DNA of 64,000 nucleotides from Bacteroidales bacterium (lineage in GTDB: Bacteria; Bacteroidota; Bacteroidia; Bacteroidales; FEN-979). Shown one piece after another: positions 36,892-46,782 of this stretch (position 1 is the stretch's first letter; each line of letters starts with the position of its first letter). Below the pieces are notes generated by a model that did no database searches, was not told where the DNA came from, and saw only the letters and a program-made list of their open reading frames with translations. A program made the translations under genes and the position numbers. The stretch is taken from the NCBI GenBank assembly GCA_025355465.1, contig JANXZO010000070.1, positions 67,114 to 131,113 of the forward strand, written 5' to 3'.

Positions 36892-36961
36892 ATTCTTAAG
36901 TAAATTTTTCTGTCATCCTTAAAAGGGTCATAACGAAGCGTAAAATTAGCACAATTCATCA

Positions 36962-36969
36962 TACCTTTG
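36962..36969 (+). promoter_or_regulatory. Putative -7 box of the PorE-like gene (TACCTTTG)
   Basis: Exact TAnnTTTG match 15 bp before the chosen ATG at 36985. The alternative TTG start at 36967 lies inside this box. Confidence 0.5.
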
Positions 36970-36984
36970 ACAAAAATTGCCCCC

Positions 36985-38961
36985 ATGTCACGCCTGGCTG
37001 CAGCACTCAGAGTGTTTCTGCTTATTCTCCCGGTTCTCTTATCCTTACCGTTGGCAGGCCAGGATTCCTGTAAGGCAGTCTTGTCGAAAAAGACCGAAAA
37101 GGTATACCAGGACGGGATCGATCTTTTCAAAAAGGGGAATTATACGCTATCTGGTGTTGCGATGAAGAATGTGCTCACGTCCGATCCGGGATGCGTGGAT
37201 GCCATGTATGTGCTCGGTCTGATAAATTTCAAAAAGACCGAATCCAATTTTAAGGAGGCTGAAAAGTGTTTCAGAAAGGTGGTAGAACGTTGTCCATCAT
37301 ACGATATTTATGCCTATTTCTATCTCGCCGAAATTTATTACGGACAGGAGGACTTCCAGCGTGCCATTCCCTGTCTTACAGAATTTCTCAAGGATGTGGA
37401 CAAGATCAAGAAAGACGAAGATTACAACCGGGCCATTGACCTGCTCAATTATGCTAATTTCTATACAGAAATTACCAAACACCCTGTTCCATTTGTGCCA
37501 AAGGTTGTTGAAGGTGTCTCCACATTTGAGAACGAGTACCTGCCAATTCTTACGCCCGACAACCAGATGGCACTATTTACGCGGGAAAAACATCTGCCGG
37601 CCGACAAAAACAGCCTGGTTCAGACACCAAAGAGGACGGAAAAATTCATGTTCAGCCTTTTGAATCCCGACGGAACATTTACTGCCGGGGAGGAGATGCC
37701 TGAGCCTTTTAATATCAACGACAACGAAGGAGGTGCTACGCTCACGGCCGACAACAATACTCTTTATTATACGGTGTGCCGGTACGACAAAGTGAAGAAA
37801 TACCAGAACTGCGACATTTATGTATCGGAAAATATTGCCGGATCATGGAGCCCGATCCATAGTGTGAGCAATAAAATCAACCTGCCAGGTTCGTGGGAAT
37901 CACAACCCTCTATTTCGGCAGATGGGCGGACACTCTATTTTGTGAGCGACCGAAGCGACGGATTTGGCGGGTATGATATTTACCGTGCGGTGAAAGGGGA
38001 CGATGGAACATGGAGTACGCCTGTAAACCTGGGGCCACAAATTAATTCGAAAGGCAATGAAAAATCACCCTTTATTCACCCGGACGGGAAAACGCTCTAT
38101 TTTTCCTCCGACGGATGGCCCGGTTTGGGCGGATATGATATTTTTTTTACAAAACTCAACGAAAATGGAAGTTGGTCCAAACCCAAAAATATCGGTTATC
38201 CCATAAATTCTCCCGAAGATGAGATAGGGTTCTTCGTTAGCACCGATGGCACCCTCGGATTCTTCGCTTCCAACAAATTTGCAGGAAAAGGCGGGTGGGA
38301 TCTCTATTCCTTCGACCTTTACGATGCGGCCCGGCCGGAAAAGGTTTTATTCATCAAAGGCACCGTAAAATCCGAATCTTCGGCTGAACCCGTCAAAGCA
38401 CGTATCGAGCTGCAAAATCTTGAGACAAAACGAGTCTCCCAAATTCCACTCGACACCAATACGGGTAATTATGTTGCCATAACACCCTTCACTTCAGATT
38501 ACATCATGACTGTTAAACAGGAGGGGCATGTTTACGAATCGAAATATATTGCCAAAGTTGATACAACTTTCAAGACACCGGCCAGACTGGATATAGAAAT
38601 GAAGCCGATCGAACTGAACAAGTCATACCGTATTAACGATATTTATTTCCCGTTTAACTCTTCCGACCTTACCGCTGAATCAAAGGTTGTGCTTGATCAG
38701 CTCATCAGTTTCCTTTCCGAAAACAGCACCATATGTATTCAGATACAGGGACATACCGATAATATCGGGAATGACGCAACCAACCTGAAGCTCTCCGAGA
38801 ACCGTGCAAAGTCGGTTTACGGTCATCTTCTGAGCAACGGTATTGCCGGCAACCGGGTAACTTACAAGGGGTATGGCAAAACCATGCCCGTTGCTTCCAA
38901 CGATACAGAGGAGGGAAGAGCCAGGAACAGGAGAACGGTGTTTGTGATTACGAGAAAATAG
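36985..38961 (+). CDS. TPR / WD40-like / OmpA-domain envelope protein, PorE-like
   Basis: A 658-residue exported protein with the domain order of PorE, a periplasmic peptidoglycan-binding part of the type IX secretion system: signal segment (1-26), TPR repeats (about 35-145), a PD40/WD40-like propeller (about 180-450), a carboxypeptidase-regulatory-like Ig domain (about 455-540), and a C-terminal OmpA peptidoglycan-binding domain (about 548-658) with GHTDNIGND and NRRTVFVI. PorE is a lipoprotein; here no convincing lipobox is seen (C29 in GQDSC is weak), so an OmpA-family paralogue is also possible. The ATG at 36985 is preferred over a TTG at 36967 that overlaps the promoter box. Several T9SS cargo genes are nearby. 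Confidence 0.88.
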   Translation: MSRLAAALRVFLLILPVLLSLPLAGQDSCKAVLSKKTEKVYQDGIDLFKKGNYTLSGVAMKNVLTSDPGCVDAMYVLGLINFKKTESNFKEAEKCFRKVVERCPSYDIYAYFYLAEIYYGQEDFQRAIPCLTEFLKDVDKIKKDEDYNRAIDLLNYANFYTEITKHPVPFVPKVVEGVSTFENEYLPILTPDNQMALFTREKHLPADKNSLVQTPKRTEKFMFSLLNPDGTFTAGEEMPEPFNINDNEGGATLTADNNTLYYTVCRYDKVKKYQNCDIYVSENIAGSWSPIHSVSNKINLPGSWESQPSISADGRTLYFVSDRSDGFGGYDIYRAVKGDDGTWSTPVNLGPQINSKGNEKSPFIHPDGKTLYFSSDGWPGLGGYDIFFTKLNENGSWSKPKNIGYPINSPEDEIGFFVSTDGTLGFFASNKFAGKGGWDLYSFDLYDAARPEKVLFIKGTVKSESSAEPVKARIELQNLETKRVSQIPLDTNTGNYVAITPFTSDYIMTVKQEGHVYESKYIAKVDTTFKTPARLDIEMKPIELNKSYRINDIYFPFNSSDLTAESKVVLDQLISFLSENSTICIQIQGHTDNIGNDATNLKLSENRAKSVYGHLLSNGIAGNRVTYKGYGKTMPVASNDTEEGRARNRRTVFVITRK

Positions 38962-39001
38962 CGATCAGGCTAACCCGACTCACATTCTCGTTAATTCTGG
39001 A

Positions 39002-39463
39002 TTAAATTTCATTAAGCAGGTGAACCATCTCCATGGCAGCAACGGCGGCGTCGAAACCTTTGTTACCTCCTTTGGTACCCGCCCGTTCTATTGCCTGTTC
39101 CAGGTTGTCGGTGGTCAATACGCCGAAGATAACCGGAATTCCTGTCTCCAGTCCAACATGCGCTACCCCTTTGGAAACCTCGGCTGCGACGTAATCGAAA
39201 TGAGGAGTTGCCCCGCGAATTACAGCACCGAGACAAATTACGGCATCGTATTTCTTGCTTACCGCCAGTTTCTTAGCCAGCAGTGGGATCTCGAACGATC
39301 CGGGCGACCAAACCACGTCGATCATATTTTCGTCTGCACCATGGCGCTTCAGTCCGTCGAGACAGCCGGCCAGCAATTTACCACTGATGAATTCGTTGAA
39401 GCGGGCAATCACGATGCCGAAGCGAAGCCCCTTGGCATCCAGTTTTCCTTCGATTGTTTTCAT
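39002..39463 (-). CDS. ribH: 6,7-dimethyl-8-ribityllumazine synthase
   Basis: Condenses 5-amino-6-ribitylaminouracil with dihydroxybutanone phosphate to lumazine. A 153-residue protein with ARFNEFI, the [13 protein letters not shown] segment and [17 protein letters not shown], which includes the catalytic His. It is the last gene of the riboflavin operon, 75 bp after ribBA. The enzyme normally assembles as pentamers or 60-mers. Confidence 0.96.
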   Translation of the reverse strand: MKTIEGKLDAKGLRFGIVIARFNEFISGKLLAGCLDGLKRHGADENMIDVVWSPGSFEIPLLAKKLAVSKKYDAVICLGAVIRGATPHFDYVAAEVSKGVAHVGLETGIPVIFGVLTTDNLEQAIERAGTKGGNKGFDAAVAAMEMVHLLNEI

Positions 39464-39537
39464 GTTCTATAGGTTATATTTAACATTTTTTCAAACCTGG
39501 AAGCAGTGCGGCGTTCCATTAAAATTTTCTTCGCCGG

Positions 39538-40767
39538 TTATATGGCCGGAGGGACATCATCTTTAAAATTCAGCATGTGTCCGAGCTTTTCCCTTTTTGT
39601 TTTCAGGTAACGGAGGTTCCGGGTATGGTTTATGATCTGTATGGGTATTCGTTCAACCAACTCCAGTCCAAACCCTTCGATCCCCGAGATCTTTTTTGGA
39701 TTGTTGGTAAGCAACCTGAGTTTTTTAATTCCCAGGTCGACCAATATTTCGGCGCCGGTTCCGTAATCGCGAAGGTCGGCATCGAACCCGAGGGCGCGGT
39801 TTGCCTCCACCGTGTCCATCCCACCGTCCTGCAGTGAGTAGGCGCGCATTTTATTGGCAAAGCCAATACCACGGCCCTCCTGGCGCATATAGAGCAGCAC
39901 TCCCCGCCCCTCTTTGGCAATCTTTTTCATGGCATAATCGAGCTGGTCGCCGCAATCGCATCGCATCGAACCGAACACATCGCCGGTTAGGCATTCCGAA
40001 TGAACCCGTACAAGTACCGGCTCGCCGTCGCAGATATCGCCTTTTACCAGGGCCACATGGTTCTCCTTGCTTATCTTGCTGATATAGCTGTAGGCTTTAA
40101 ACTCTCCGTATTTTGTGGGCATATCAACCACCGCAGCCCTTTCAACGAGGGTCTCTGTTTTGCGCCGGTAGTCGATGAGTGCGGCGATGGTTACAATCTT
40201 GAGATCGTGAAGCTTAATGTATTCCATTAGTTCAGGTACACGTGCCATGGTACCATCCTCGTTCATGATTTCGCAGATAACACCGGCGGGATAAAGACCT
40301 GCCATTTTCGCCAGGTCTACGGAAGCTTCCGTATGCCCGGCCCGAACCAGCACGCCACCTTCACGATACTCGATTGGGAAAATATGACCCGGGCGGGTAA
40401 AATCCCTGGCTATGGCTTTCGGATCGATGGCTTTCCTGATGGTTACGGAGCGTTCATGGGCAGAGATACCGGTAGTACATTCCACCGCATCGATGGAAAC
40501 GGTGAAGGCGGTTTTATTCGGATCGGTATTTTTCACCACCATTCGCTCAATGTTCAGCTCTTCAAGGCGCTCACGAACCATCGGCAGACAAATCAAACCT
40601 CCGCCGCTCTTGGCCATAAAGTTTATTATTGCAGGCGTAACCTTTTCTGCCGCGATAACCAGGTCGCCTTCGTTTTCACGGTCCTCATCGTCTACCACCA
40701 CGATCATCTTACCTTTGCGAATATCTTCGATGGCTTCTTCTATCGAGTTGAATTTGTAGTTTGACAT
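39538..40767 (-). CDS. ribBA: Bifunctional DHBP synthase / GTP cyclohydrolase II
   Basis: Supplies both precursors of riboflavin. The N-terminal DHBP synthase half (about 1-200) has [11 protein letters not shown] and the RPGHIFPI segment; the C-terminal GTP cyclohydrolase II half (about 205-409) has the zinc cysteines in [18 protein letters not shown] and RQEGRGIG. The frame is open from a TTG at 40803, but that stretch is a simple TTGAAAAT-type repeat; the ATG at 40767 begins [16 protein letters not shown] and is chosen, giving 409 residues. It starts 32 bp after ribE. Confidence 0.96.
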   Translation of the reverse strand: MSNYKFNSIEEAIEDIRKGKMIVVVDDEDRENEGDLVIAAEKVTPAIINFMAKSGGGLICLPMVRERLEELNIERMVVKNTDPNKTAFTVSIDAVECTTGISAHERSVTIRKAIDPKAIARDFTRPGHIFPIEYREGGVLVRAGHTEASVDLAKMAGLYPAGVICEIMNEDGTMARVPELMEYIKLHDLKIVTIAALIDYRRKTETLVERAAVVDMPTKYGEFKAYSYISKISKENHVALVKGDICDGEPVLVRVHSECLTGDVFGSMRCDCGDQLDYAMKKIAKEGRGVLLYMRQEGRGIGFANKMRAYSLQDGGMDTVEANRALGFDADLRDYGTGAEILVDLGIKKLRLLTNNPKKISGIEGFGLELVERIPIQIINHTRNLRYLKTKREKLGHMLNFKDDVPPAI

Positions 40768-40768
40768 G

Positions 40769-40798
40769 TTGAAAATTTGAAGATTTGAAAATGATAAG
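40769..40798. repeat. Short tandem repeat between ribE and ribBA (8-bp TTGAAAAT type)
   Basis: Three 8-bp units (TTGAAAAT, TTGAAGAT, TTGAAAAT) fill most of the 32-bp spacer. Read on the minus strand they keep the ribBA frame open and create a false upstream extension. Confidence 0.55.
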
Positions 40799-40799
40799 A

Positions 40800-41438
40800 T
40801 CAAAAGCCATTATCTGTCAGAAAATCAAGATCTATTTTTGATCCGGATGAGTTCCCTGCCAGTAGCTTTTCTGTATATTTTGCAATGAGATCACACTCAA
40901 TATTCACCAACTCGCCGGCCTTTTTGTGAAAGATCGTCGTTACATCCCGGGTGTGCGGAATGATCGAAACAGCGAAACTACGAGAATCGGCAGCAGCCAC
41001 GGTGAGACTGATCCCATCGAGCGCCACGGATCCCTTGTTGACAACGTAACGCAGGATTTCCGGTGAAGCAGAGACAGAGAACCAAACGGCGTTATTCTCC
41101 TCCCAACGTCGTAAAATTTTACCGGTTCCGTCGATATGACCACTCACAAGATGCCCACCGAGGCGGTCGCTGAGGCGCAATGCCCGTTCAAGGTTTACGC
41201 GTGAACCGGTCCTTAGCTGTGAAAAAGCCGTACTTCGCATCGTTTCCGGCATTACATCCACAACAAAACTAACCTGATCAAATGCTACCACCGTAAGACA
41301 TATTCCGTTCGTGCTGATGCTGTCACCCACCTTCACGTCCTCAAGTACCTTCCGGGCTTCAATGGTAACTTTCGCGGAGTTTGTTCCGTTAATCGCGGTC
41401 GTTACTGTTCCTACCTCCTCAATGATCCCTGTGAACAT
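40800..41438 (-). CDS. ribE: Riboflavin synthase, alpha chain
   Basis: Dismutates two lumazine molecules to riboflavin. A 212-residue protein with two similar lumazine-binding barrels, starting [12 protein letters not shown] and with [20 protein letters not shown] ending the first. The second repeat contains the GVSLT-like GISLTV segment and [11 protein letters not shown]. It lies 38 bp after ribD in the riboswitch-controlled operon. The last codons lie just before the spacer repeat. Confidence 0.96.
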   Translation of the reverse strand: MFTGIIEEVGTVTTAINGTNSAKVTIEARKVLEDVKVGDSISTNGICLTVVAFDQVSFVVDVMPETMRSTAFSQLRTGSRVNLERALRLSDRLGGHLVSGHIDGTGKILRRWEENNAVWFSVSASPEILRYVVNKGSVALDGISLTVAAADSRSFAVSIIPHTRDVTTIFHKKAGELVNIECDLIAKYTEKLLAGNSSGSKIDLDFLTDNGF

Positions 41439-41476
41439 AAAACGTTATATCAGTTTCTGAACCCAATCAAATTTGG

Positions 41477-42586
41477 CTAACTTGTATATCCTTCAACCAT
41501 AATATCTACCCCGATCTTCCGGTAATTCATTCTTTTCAGCTGAATTGCCTCCTCCATCCGCCGGATACCTTTTCCTCCCACCGGGGTTGGCGCCTTCGTG
41601 CCTCCGAGAAGCTTTGGCGCAATAAATGTAACCACCTTATCGGCAATACCCTGCTGCAGTGCTGAAAAAGCGATGGTACTGCCACCTTCGATCATTACCG
41701 AATCGATAAACATGGCACCGAGAAGTTGTTTCAGGTGCCTCAGGTCGACCTTACCGTCAAGCAGGTCACATTCAACCACCTGGGCGCCCATTCGCCGAAT
41801 CTCCCTGACTTTGTTCTTATCTGCCATCCGGGTGGTCGCGATAATGGTCAGCTGCGGATCTTCAAGGAGCACTTTTGCGGTGAGGGGAACCCTGGCTTTG
41901 CTGTCGGCGATTACTTTCAAGGGATTTTTCCACCCGCCGGGAAAAGCCGGACTCCGTCGAAGCCTGATATTTAGCAGCGGATCGTCAGACAATACGGTAT
42001 CTACCCCTACCAGGACCGCACTATATTGCTGGCGCATCCGGTGAACAAGCTTCCTGGAAGACTCACCGGTAATCCAACGCGAGGCATTGGTTACTGTGGC
42101 AATTTTACCGTCGAGGGTCATGGCGGTCTTCAGCAAGATAAAAGGGTTACCGGTTGTTATATACCTGACGAAAATCTCGCTTTGCCGGCGTAATTCCGGT
42201 TCCAGAATCCCCGTTTCAACCGCGATACCATGCAATCGCAGAAAATCTATACCCTTGCCATTCACCAAGGGATTCGGATCATTCATGCCCACCACCACCC
42301 TTCTGATCTTTTTCTCAACAATAAGTTCTGCACAGGGTGGTGTCTTTCCGTGATGGCAGCAAGGTTCAAGTGTAACAAACAATGTTGCCCCTTCCACGTT
42401 ACCGATTGCAGAGCGGATGGCATTCACCTCGGCATGCGGACCACCGAAATATTCATGAAATCCTTCACCAATAACATGTCCGTCCTTTACAAGCACAGCC
42501 CCAACCATTGGATTCGGATTGACCCATCCTGATCCCCGGCCAGCCAGAGCCATCGCTCTTTTCATATATCGGATGTTGTCGGTCAT
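41477..42586 (-). CDS. ribD: Bifunctional riboflavin deaminase/reductase
   Basis: Catalyses deamination of the pyrimidine and reduction of the ribose side chain in riboflavin synthesis. The N-terminal deaminase domain has the zinc site HAEVNAI and PCCHHGKTPPC; the C-terminal reductase domain (about 150-369) has TMTLDGKIAT, SDDPLLNIRL and MIEGGSTIAFSAL. 369 residues. It is the first gene of the operon ribD-ribE-ribBA-ribH, which follows an FMN riboswitch and a terminator-like hairpin in the 380-bp leader. Confidence 0.96.
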   Translation of the reverse strand: MTDNIRYMKRAMALAGRGSGWVNPNPMVGAVLVKDGHVIGEGFHEYFGGPHAEVNAIRSAIGNVEGATLFVTLEPCCHHGKTPPCAELIVEKKIRRVVVGMNDPNPLVNGKGIDFLRLHGIAVETGILEPELRRQSEIFVRYITTGNPFILLKTAMTLDGKIATVTNASRWITGESSRKLVHRMRQQYSAVLVGVDTVLSDDPLLNIRLRRSPAFPGGWKNPLKVIADSKARVPLTAKVLLEDPQLTIIATTRMADKNKVREIRRMGAQVVECDLLDGKVDLRHLKQLLGAMFIDSVMIEGGSTIAFSALQQGIADKVVTFIAPKLLGGTKAPTPVGGKGIRRMEEAIQLKRMNYRKIGVDIMVEGYTS

Positions 42587-42680
42587 TCTTTTTCTTAGTG
42601 GTGACGCGTGAACTGTGACAAATTACTGAAATATTCAAAGCTGAGGAAAACCCCTTCATCCTGCAGCCGGATAAAATAAC

Positions 42681-42710
42681 AATGCCCCAAAGCAACAGCA
42701 TCAGGGCATT
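42681..42710 (-). terminator. Terminator-like hairpin of the FMN riboswitch
   Basis: Minus-strand AATGCCC and GGGCATT arms form a 7-8-bp stem with a 15-base loop, followed by GTTATTTTATC. It lies between the riboswitch and ribD, where a transcription attenuator would be expected. The T-run is broken, so the strength is uncertain. Confidence 0.55.
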
Positions 42711-42744
42711 ATCCTATTATATGAAAAAACGGTCAGATAAGTTG

Positions 42745-42867
42745 ATCCTTCTTCCATCCAGACTTTACTGTCGGCACCGTAATTTCAACGGCTCAGTTCG
42801 TTCCGAAAGAACGAAGTCGCGGACTATACCGCCGGTCGGGAATTTCACCCTGCCCTGAAGAACCTTA
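42745..42867 (-). promoter_or_regulatory. FMN riboswitch (RFN element)
   Basis: The minus strand shows the conserved RFN blocks in order: GGGCAGGGTGAAATTCCC, GACCGGCGGTATAGTCCGCGA, a variable stem with TCGTTC/GAACGA arms, then GCCGACAGTAAAGTCTGGAT and GAAGAAGG. It binds FMN and should switch off transcription of the riboflavin operon when FMN is plentiful, through the hairpin at 42681-42710. Confidence 0.95.
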
Positions 42868-42912
42868 TGGTTATTTTTAAGAACCCGGGAAAGCAATTAT
42901 CCTTTCCCGGTG

Positions 42913-42920
42913 CAAAGATA
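42913..42920 (-). promoter_or_regulatory. Putative -7 box of the riboflavin operon (TATCTTTG)
   Basis: Exact TAnnTTTG match on the minus strand, about 45 bp before the first conserved riboswitch base. It places the transcription start just upstream of the FMN aptamer. Confidence 0.6.
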
Positions 42921-42969
42921 CAATTAATACTTCTTGTTAACTATTTAACAAATAAATTTTACAACCCGA

Positions 42970-45579
42970 CTACCGCACCAAAAGCTGTTCTGTAACAGTG
43001 GCAGAACGTGTAGTTAACTTAATGACATAGGTACCTTTGGCGAAGGTTGAAATGTCTATTTTCAGGATCACAGTATTTTGCGACGGAGCCAGGGTTGTGA
43101 CATAAACCATCCTGCCGTCCATCCCGGTGATGGAAAGGGTAGCCGGTTCAGCATACAGACCATTTACCTTCAGCACGACCTTATCGTGAGCCGGATTTGG
43201 CGCTATGGTGAGCCCAACTGAATTACCGGTTTGTTCGGGCAACCCGGTACATGGGTCGAAGGTAACACGCTTTACCGAACTCACCGGTACGCTGCAGGGT
43301 GCAAGTGGTGTTGCTGAGAGCGTAAGCACGACAGCCATGTTGTTCTTGTCGGTGATCCCCGGAAAATAGATGGTTTCCGGCAGGTTTGAATTGCTGAAAG
43401 TGCCATCGCCGGAGGTGGACCATTGAACCGCGGCATAGTTTGCAGCAGTTCCATGGAGATCGATGCTGAGAACATATTTGCAATAGGTTGAATCATTGCC
43501 GGCAAAAGCAGCCGGAGATGATGTAACATCCACCTGAACCGTGTCATTTACAACAATGAATCCGTCATTGCAGCTCACGATATACTTTGTTGAGACCAAT
43601 GGACTGGCGGCCGGGTTCTGAAGGTTTGATGTAAAGCCCGGCGGAATCGATGTCCACTGCCAGGTATAAACCAACGCTCCGCCCGAGGCAGAAGCCGACA
43701 ACTGGGTGCTCTGGCCTTCACACAATAATGATGGAGTAGCGGTTGCCTGAACCACCAGGGGCAACATGGTAACAGTAACAGTTGCCGTGTCGGTGGTGAC
43801 TTGGGCGCCGGAGGTAACATGAACAATGTATTGGGTAGTTACTGTTGGTGATACCACAGGATTCTGGAGATTTGAGGTAAACCCCGCCGGCAGGGAAGTC
43901 CAGGAAAAGGCGAAAGGGGCAGTGCCACCGGTGGTTGTCGCATTCAATTGTGACGTGTTACCCAGGTCAATTGTTGATGGAAAGGCTGTTGCCAAAACTG
44001 AAAAAGCAGAGAGGAAACTGAAAGAAGCGATCCTGGTTTTCCAGCCTGTTGATGAAGTTGTGGCGTAATATTCCGTAGTGTACCAAAATGTCGCGGGAGC
44101 CGAAGGGTCGATGGAGATCGAGCTGTAATCTCCCCACCGGAGCGCTGTTCCTGTTTGTGACCCGCCACCGTCGAATATTCCCTTTTCAGCTATTCCAAGT
44201 GTTCCAAGGGCATCTGAACTCATTCGTCCGCAATACTTGATACCGGGGTACATGGTTGAGGATGAGATGGAATAGCCCAGACCTATATTACCGGATGTAT
44301 CCATGGCAGCACTGGCCATCCAGCGGTACCTTGTATCGGGGGCAAAGGTGGCCTGTTGGTAAACTGACCACGCGCCGGTTGTTTTTCGTAATTCGTACCA
44401 TCTGATTCCGGTATTGTTGCTGGATGAAACATTGGCATTCACCGTATGGTTAGTAACCATCGACCAGTGGTCGTTGAATTTCCGGAACTGGCAGCGGTAC
44501 ATTAACCTGTCGCTCAGATCATCCAGACGGCGTGTTGTATTCAATTGAGGGACACCGCTCAACCCGGTAGTGGTAAACGTATTTACATTCAGCGTTGTGA
44601 AGTTCCCAAAGGTAGAGGCGGAAGGAGTTGTCCAGTTTACGGCCAACTCGTAGATCCTGAGATGGTCAGGAGCTTCGTTGATGTACGTGAAATATTCCGG
44701 TGTTCCGATCGGGGGGAAAGTTCCATCGCAATCGGCAGGAAGAAACGAATAGGCTTCATTGGAGGCGGCCAGCGTAAAATAGACCATGGTGGGACTTGCA
44801 TTGCCAGCCAGCATGGCCGTACGGTCGAAAGCCACAGCACCGGTGCCGGCATAATTTCCTGCACCGCTGGTAAACCGGTTTATAGACATATAATACCCGT
44901 CGGGCCAGATCCCGAATTTGGGATAGTCGGGCATGTCGGCAAATGAGTACTCCCACCGGTACCATGAACCTGTCGGATCAGCCGTCTGCGATACTGCGAT
45001 CATCTGGTAAAACGGTCCGTTCGGATAATTCGGTAACGAAAACTGCGTAAAGAGCCATCGGTCGGCAATTTCATCATATAATACCACTGCGTCTCCACTG
45101 TTGGTATTGTTGGGAAGCCCGGTCCACATCGTACTGTTGTTTACCGGTCCGTAAAGTCCGACTCCACTTTTGTTGAAAATTTTGTAAGAGGCATTCACTA
45201 CCTGGAAATAATGGTTTGGTCCCACATCACCATGTGTATCAGGAGGGTAATATCCATTCAGGTTATTGACACCTTCAAAATTCTGTATTGTGGTGTCCGT
45301 CGTTGTGTTTCCCATATAATCCTGAACACTTTGATCAACAGGGATGGCGGTATCCGGAACATGCGGCCGTTTTTTTACATTGAAGAAATTCTTCACGACA
45401 CCATCTTTCCAGGTATTATCTCCTTTTGACGGAGGCAGCGACAACATCTCCCGAAGTGGAGGCGAAATATCAAAATAAACGGGCCGGGCAACGAGGGTAG
45501 GGTGAACCACCTCATGCTGTGTAAAACCAGCTTTGGTTAAAGCTGTCAATAGCAATAAAAGGAAAATATATCTTTTCAT
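42970..45579 (-). CDS. Large secreted protein with T9SS sorting domain, paralogue of 46843-49200
   Basis: An 869-residue exported protein. Signal peptide 1-20. The N-terminal 500 residues, starting with YFDISPPLREM and including WKDGVVKN, GDVGPNHYFQV and RWGDYSSI, look like a beta-propeller and are clearly paralogous to the gene at 46843. Two Ig-like repeats of about 85 residues follow (about 530-690), each with the signature WTSxPxGFTSxLQNP. A T9SS type A sorting domain ends the protein (about 790-869). No catalytic residue is identified. It lies 95 bp after the cytochrome-motif protein gene and may be part of the same transcript. Confidence 0.88.
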   Translation of the reverse strand: MKRYIFLLLLLTALTKAGFTQHEVVHPTLVARPVYFDISPPLREMLSLPPSKGDNTWKDGVVKNFFNVKKRPHVPDTAIPVDQSVQDYMGNTTTDTTIQNFEGVNNLNGYYPPDTHGDVGPNHYFQVVNASYKIFNKSGVGLYGPVNNSTMWTGLPNNTNSGDAVVLYDEIADRWLFTQFSLPNYPNGPFYQMIAVSQTADPTGSWYRWEYSFADMPDYPKFGIWPDGYYMSINRFTSGAGNYAGTGAVAFDRTAMLAGNASPTMVYFTLAASNEAYSFLPADCDGTFPPIGTPEYFTYINEAPDHLRIYELAVNWTTPSASTFGNFTTLNVNTFTTTGLSGVPQLNTTRRLDDLSDRLMYRCQFRKFNDHWSMVTNHTVNANVSSSNNTGIRWYELRKTTGAWSVYQQATFAPDTRYRWMASAAMDTSGNIGLGYSISSSTMYPGIKYCGRMSSDALGTLGIAEKGIFDGGGSQTGTALRWGDYSSISIDPSAPATFWYTTEYYATTSSTGWKTRIASFSFLSAFSVLATAFPSTIDLGNTSQLNATTTGGTAPFAFSWTSLPAGFTSNLQNPVVSPTVTTQYIVHVTSGAQVTTDTATVTVTMLPLVVQATATPSLLCEGQSTQLSASASGGALVYTWQWTSIPPGFTSNLQNPAASPLVSTKYIVSCNDGFIVVNDTVQVDVTSSPAAFAGNDSTYCKYVLSIDLHGTAANYAAVQWSTSGDGTFSNSNLPETIYFPGITDKNNMAVVLTLSATPLAPCSVPVSSVKRVTFDPCTGLPEQTGNSVGLTIAPNPAHDKVVLKVNGLYAEPATLSITGMDGRMVYVTTLAPSQNTVILKIDISTFAKGTYVIKLTTRSATVTEQLLVR

Positions 45580-45674
45580 ATCTCGATGGTTAAGGATTTA
45601 AGAAAAAGAGGAAATTTATAAGAATACTTCCCGAATATGTAGCAAACCTTAAGACTGAATTCCGGGCAACCAAA

Positions 45675-46712
45675 CTATCTGATGACAAGTTTCACTGTTT
45701 TGAAATTGATTCCGGAGACGATGTTTACCAGGTAAATCCCCTGTGTAAAAGTAGTCAGATCAATAACCGTCTCAATTTTACCGTTAACCGGCTGAAAAGC
45801 AGCATTGTAGTGCTGTCTCCCATGCATATCGATCAACCGGACAGTAGTTTCCATTTCACTTGCCAGGGAAATCCTGAGGTGGTCGGTAGCCGGGTTCGGA
45901 CTCACTGTCAACAGGTTTCCGTCAGCCGGGCTGATACCAACATGGGGCTGAACTGTAACGGTTACTGAACTGCTCACGGTGTTTGCCAGATCGGTGCAGG
46001 AAACGGTATAGGTGGTATTTACCTGCGGTTTGGCCACCGGGTTCTGCAATGTGGAGGTAAATCCTGCCGGCACAGAGGTCCAGGTGTAGAGGTAGGTACC
46101 GCTTCCGCCGGAAGCCAGGGCCCCAAGTTGTGTCGAGTCACCCAGAAATAGGGTGTTGGGCGTTGCTGTTGCTGTGACGCTGAGTGGCAGCGCAGTGTTC
46201 TCCTGAACCACGAGGGTAGAAAGTTTGGTAACTGGTTTATTCAGGGTGAATGCACCATAAAAAGTAACTTCACCGGTACCGAAAACAGGAGCGGTCCATT
46301 GAAATGTCCACACTTTCGGATTGGAACTGGAGGCGGAAGTATGGGTAACATATTTGCCGCTGCCGGTAAGTTTATTTCCAGAGCCGGGAGTGAGCGTACC
46401 CAACAAAGTACCTGTAACGTTTTGAGGTGAAACCTCAAATCCTTTTGCACCCGATCCCGACACGGTAACTGTCATGGTATAGGTTGTACCCGCCACATAT
46501 CCGGAAGCCGGGATGTTGGAAGTTATCCATCCGGCTACGGTTGAGGCGGATCCATTGTGGCAGGCAACACAGTTCTGCCCGTCTCCGGGAGACCCTGTGT
46601 ATCCGGCCGGGGCGCCATTGGGATAATCGCTGTTATCGTTGCCACTGAAGGAAACCAACAGAATAGCTGTAAGGAACAGCGCTGGGAGAAGCAGATAAAA
46701 AGATTTTTTCAT
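45675..46712 (-). CDS. Secreted protein with CxxCH motif, Ig-like module and T9SS sorting domain
   Basis: A 345-residue exported protein. After the signal segment (about 1-22) comes GAPAGYTGSPGDGQNCVACH with a c-type heme motif (C48, C51, H52), the start of the choice-of-anchor V type domain of Bacteroidota. One Ig-like repeat (about 179-254) with WTSVPAGFTSTLQNP matches those in both neighbouring genes. The end (about 265-345) is a T9SS type A sorting domain. The frame is open back to 46826, but that stretch contains the terminator of the upstream gene, so the ATG at 46712 (MKKSFYLLLPALF) is chosen. Confidence 0.87.
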   Translation of the reverse strand: MKKSFYLLLPALFLTAILLVSFSGNDNSDYPNGAPAGYTGSPGDGQNCVACHNGSASTVAGWITSNIPASGYVAGTTYTMTVTVSGSGAKGFEVSPQNVTGTLLGTLTPGSGNKLTGSGKYVTHTSASSSNPKVWTFQWTAPVFGTGEVTFYGAFTLNKPVTKLSTLVVQENTALPLSVTATATPNTLFLGDSTQLGALASGGSGTYLYTWTSVPAGFTSTLQNPVAKPQVNTTYTVSCTDLANTVSSSVTVTVQPHVGISPADGNLLTVSPNPATDHLRISLASEMETTVRLIDMHGRQHYNAAFQPVNGKIETVIDLTTFTQGIYLVNIVSGINFKTVKLVIR

Positions 46713-46782
46713 TATTTCCAATGGATTTTTAGAGAGATTGTCAGATTTTTCAGAATTCTTTATATAAAATATGGAGATAGAC

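Noticed and set aside
40768-40803. N-terminal extension of ribBA from a TTG
   Set aside because: It is encoded by a simple 8-bp spacer repeat and overlaps ribE; the ATG at 40767 matches the family start.
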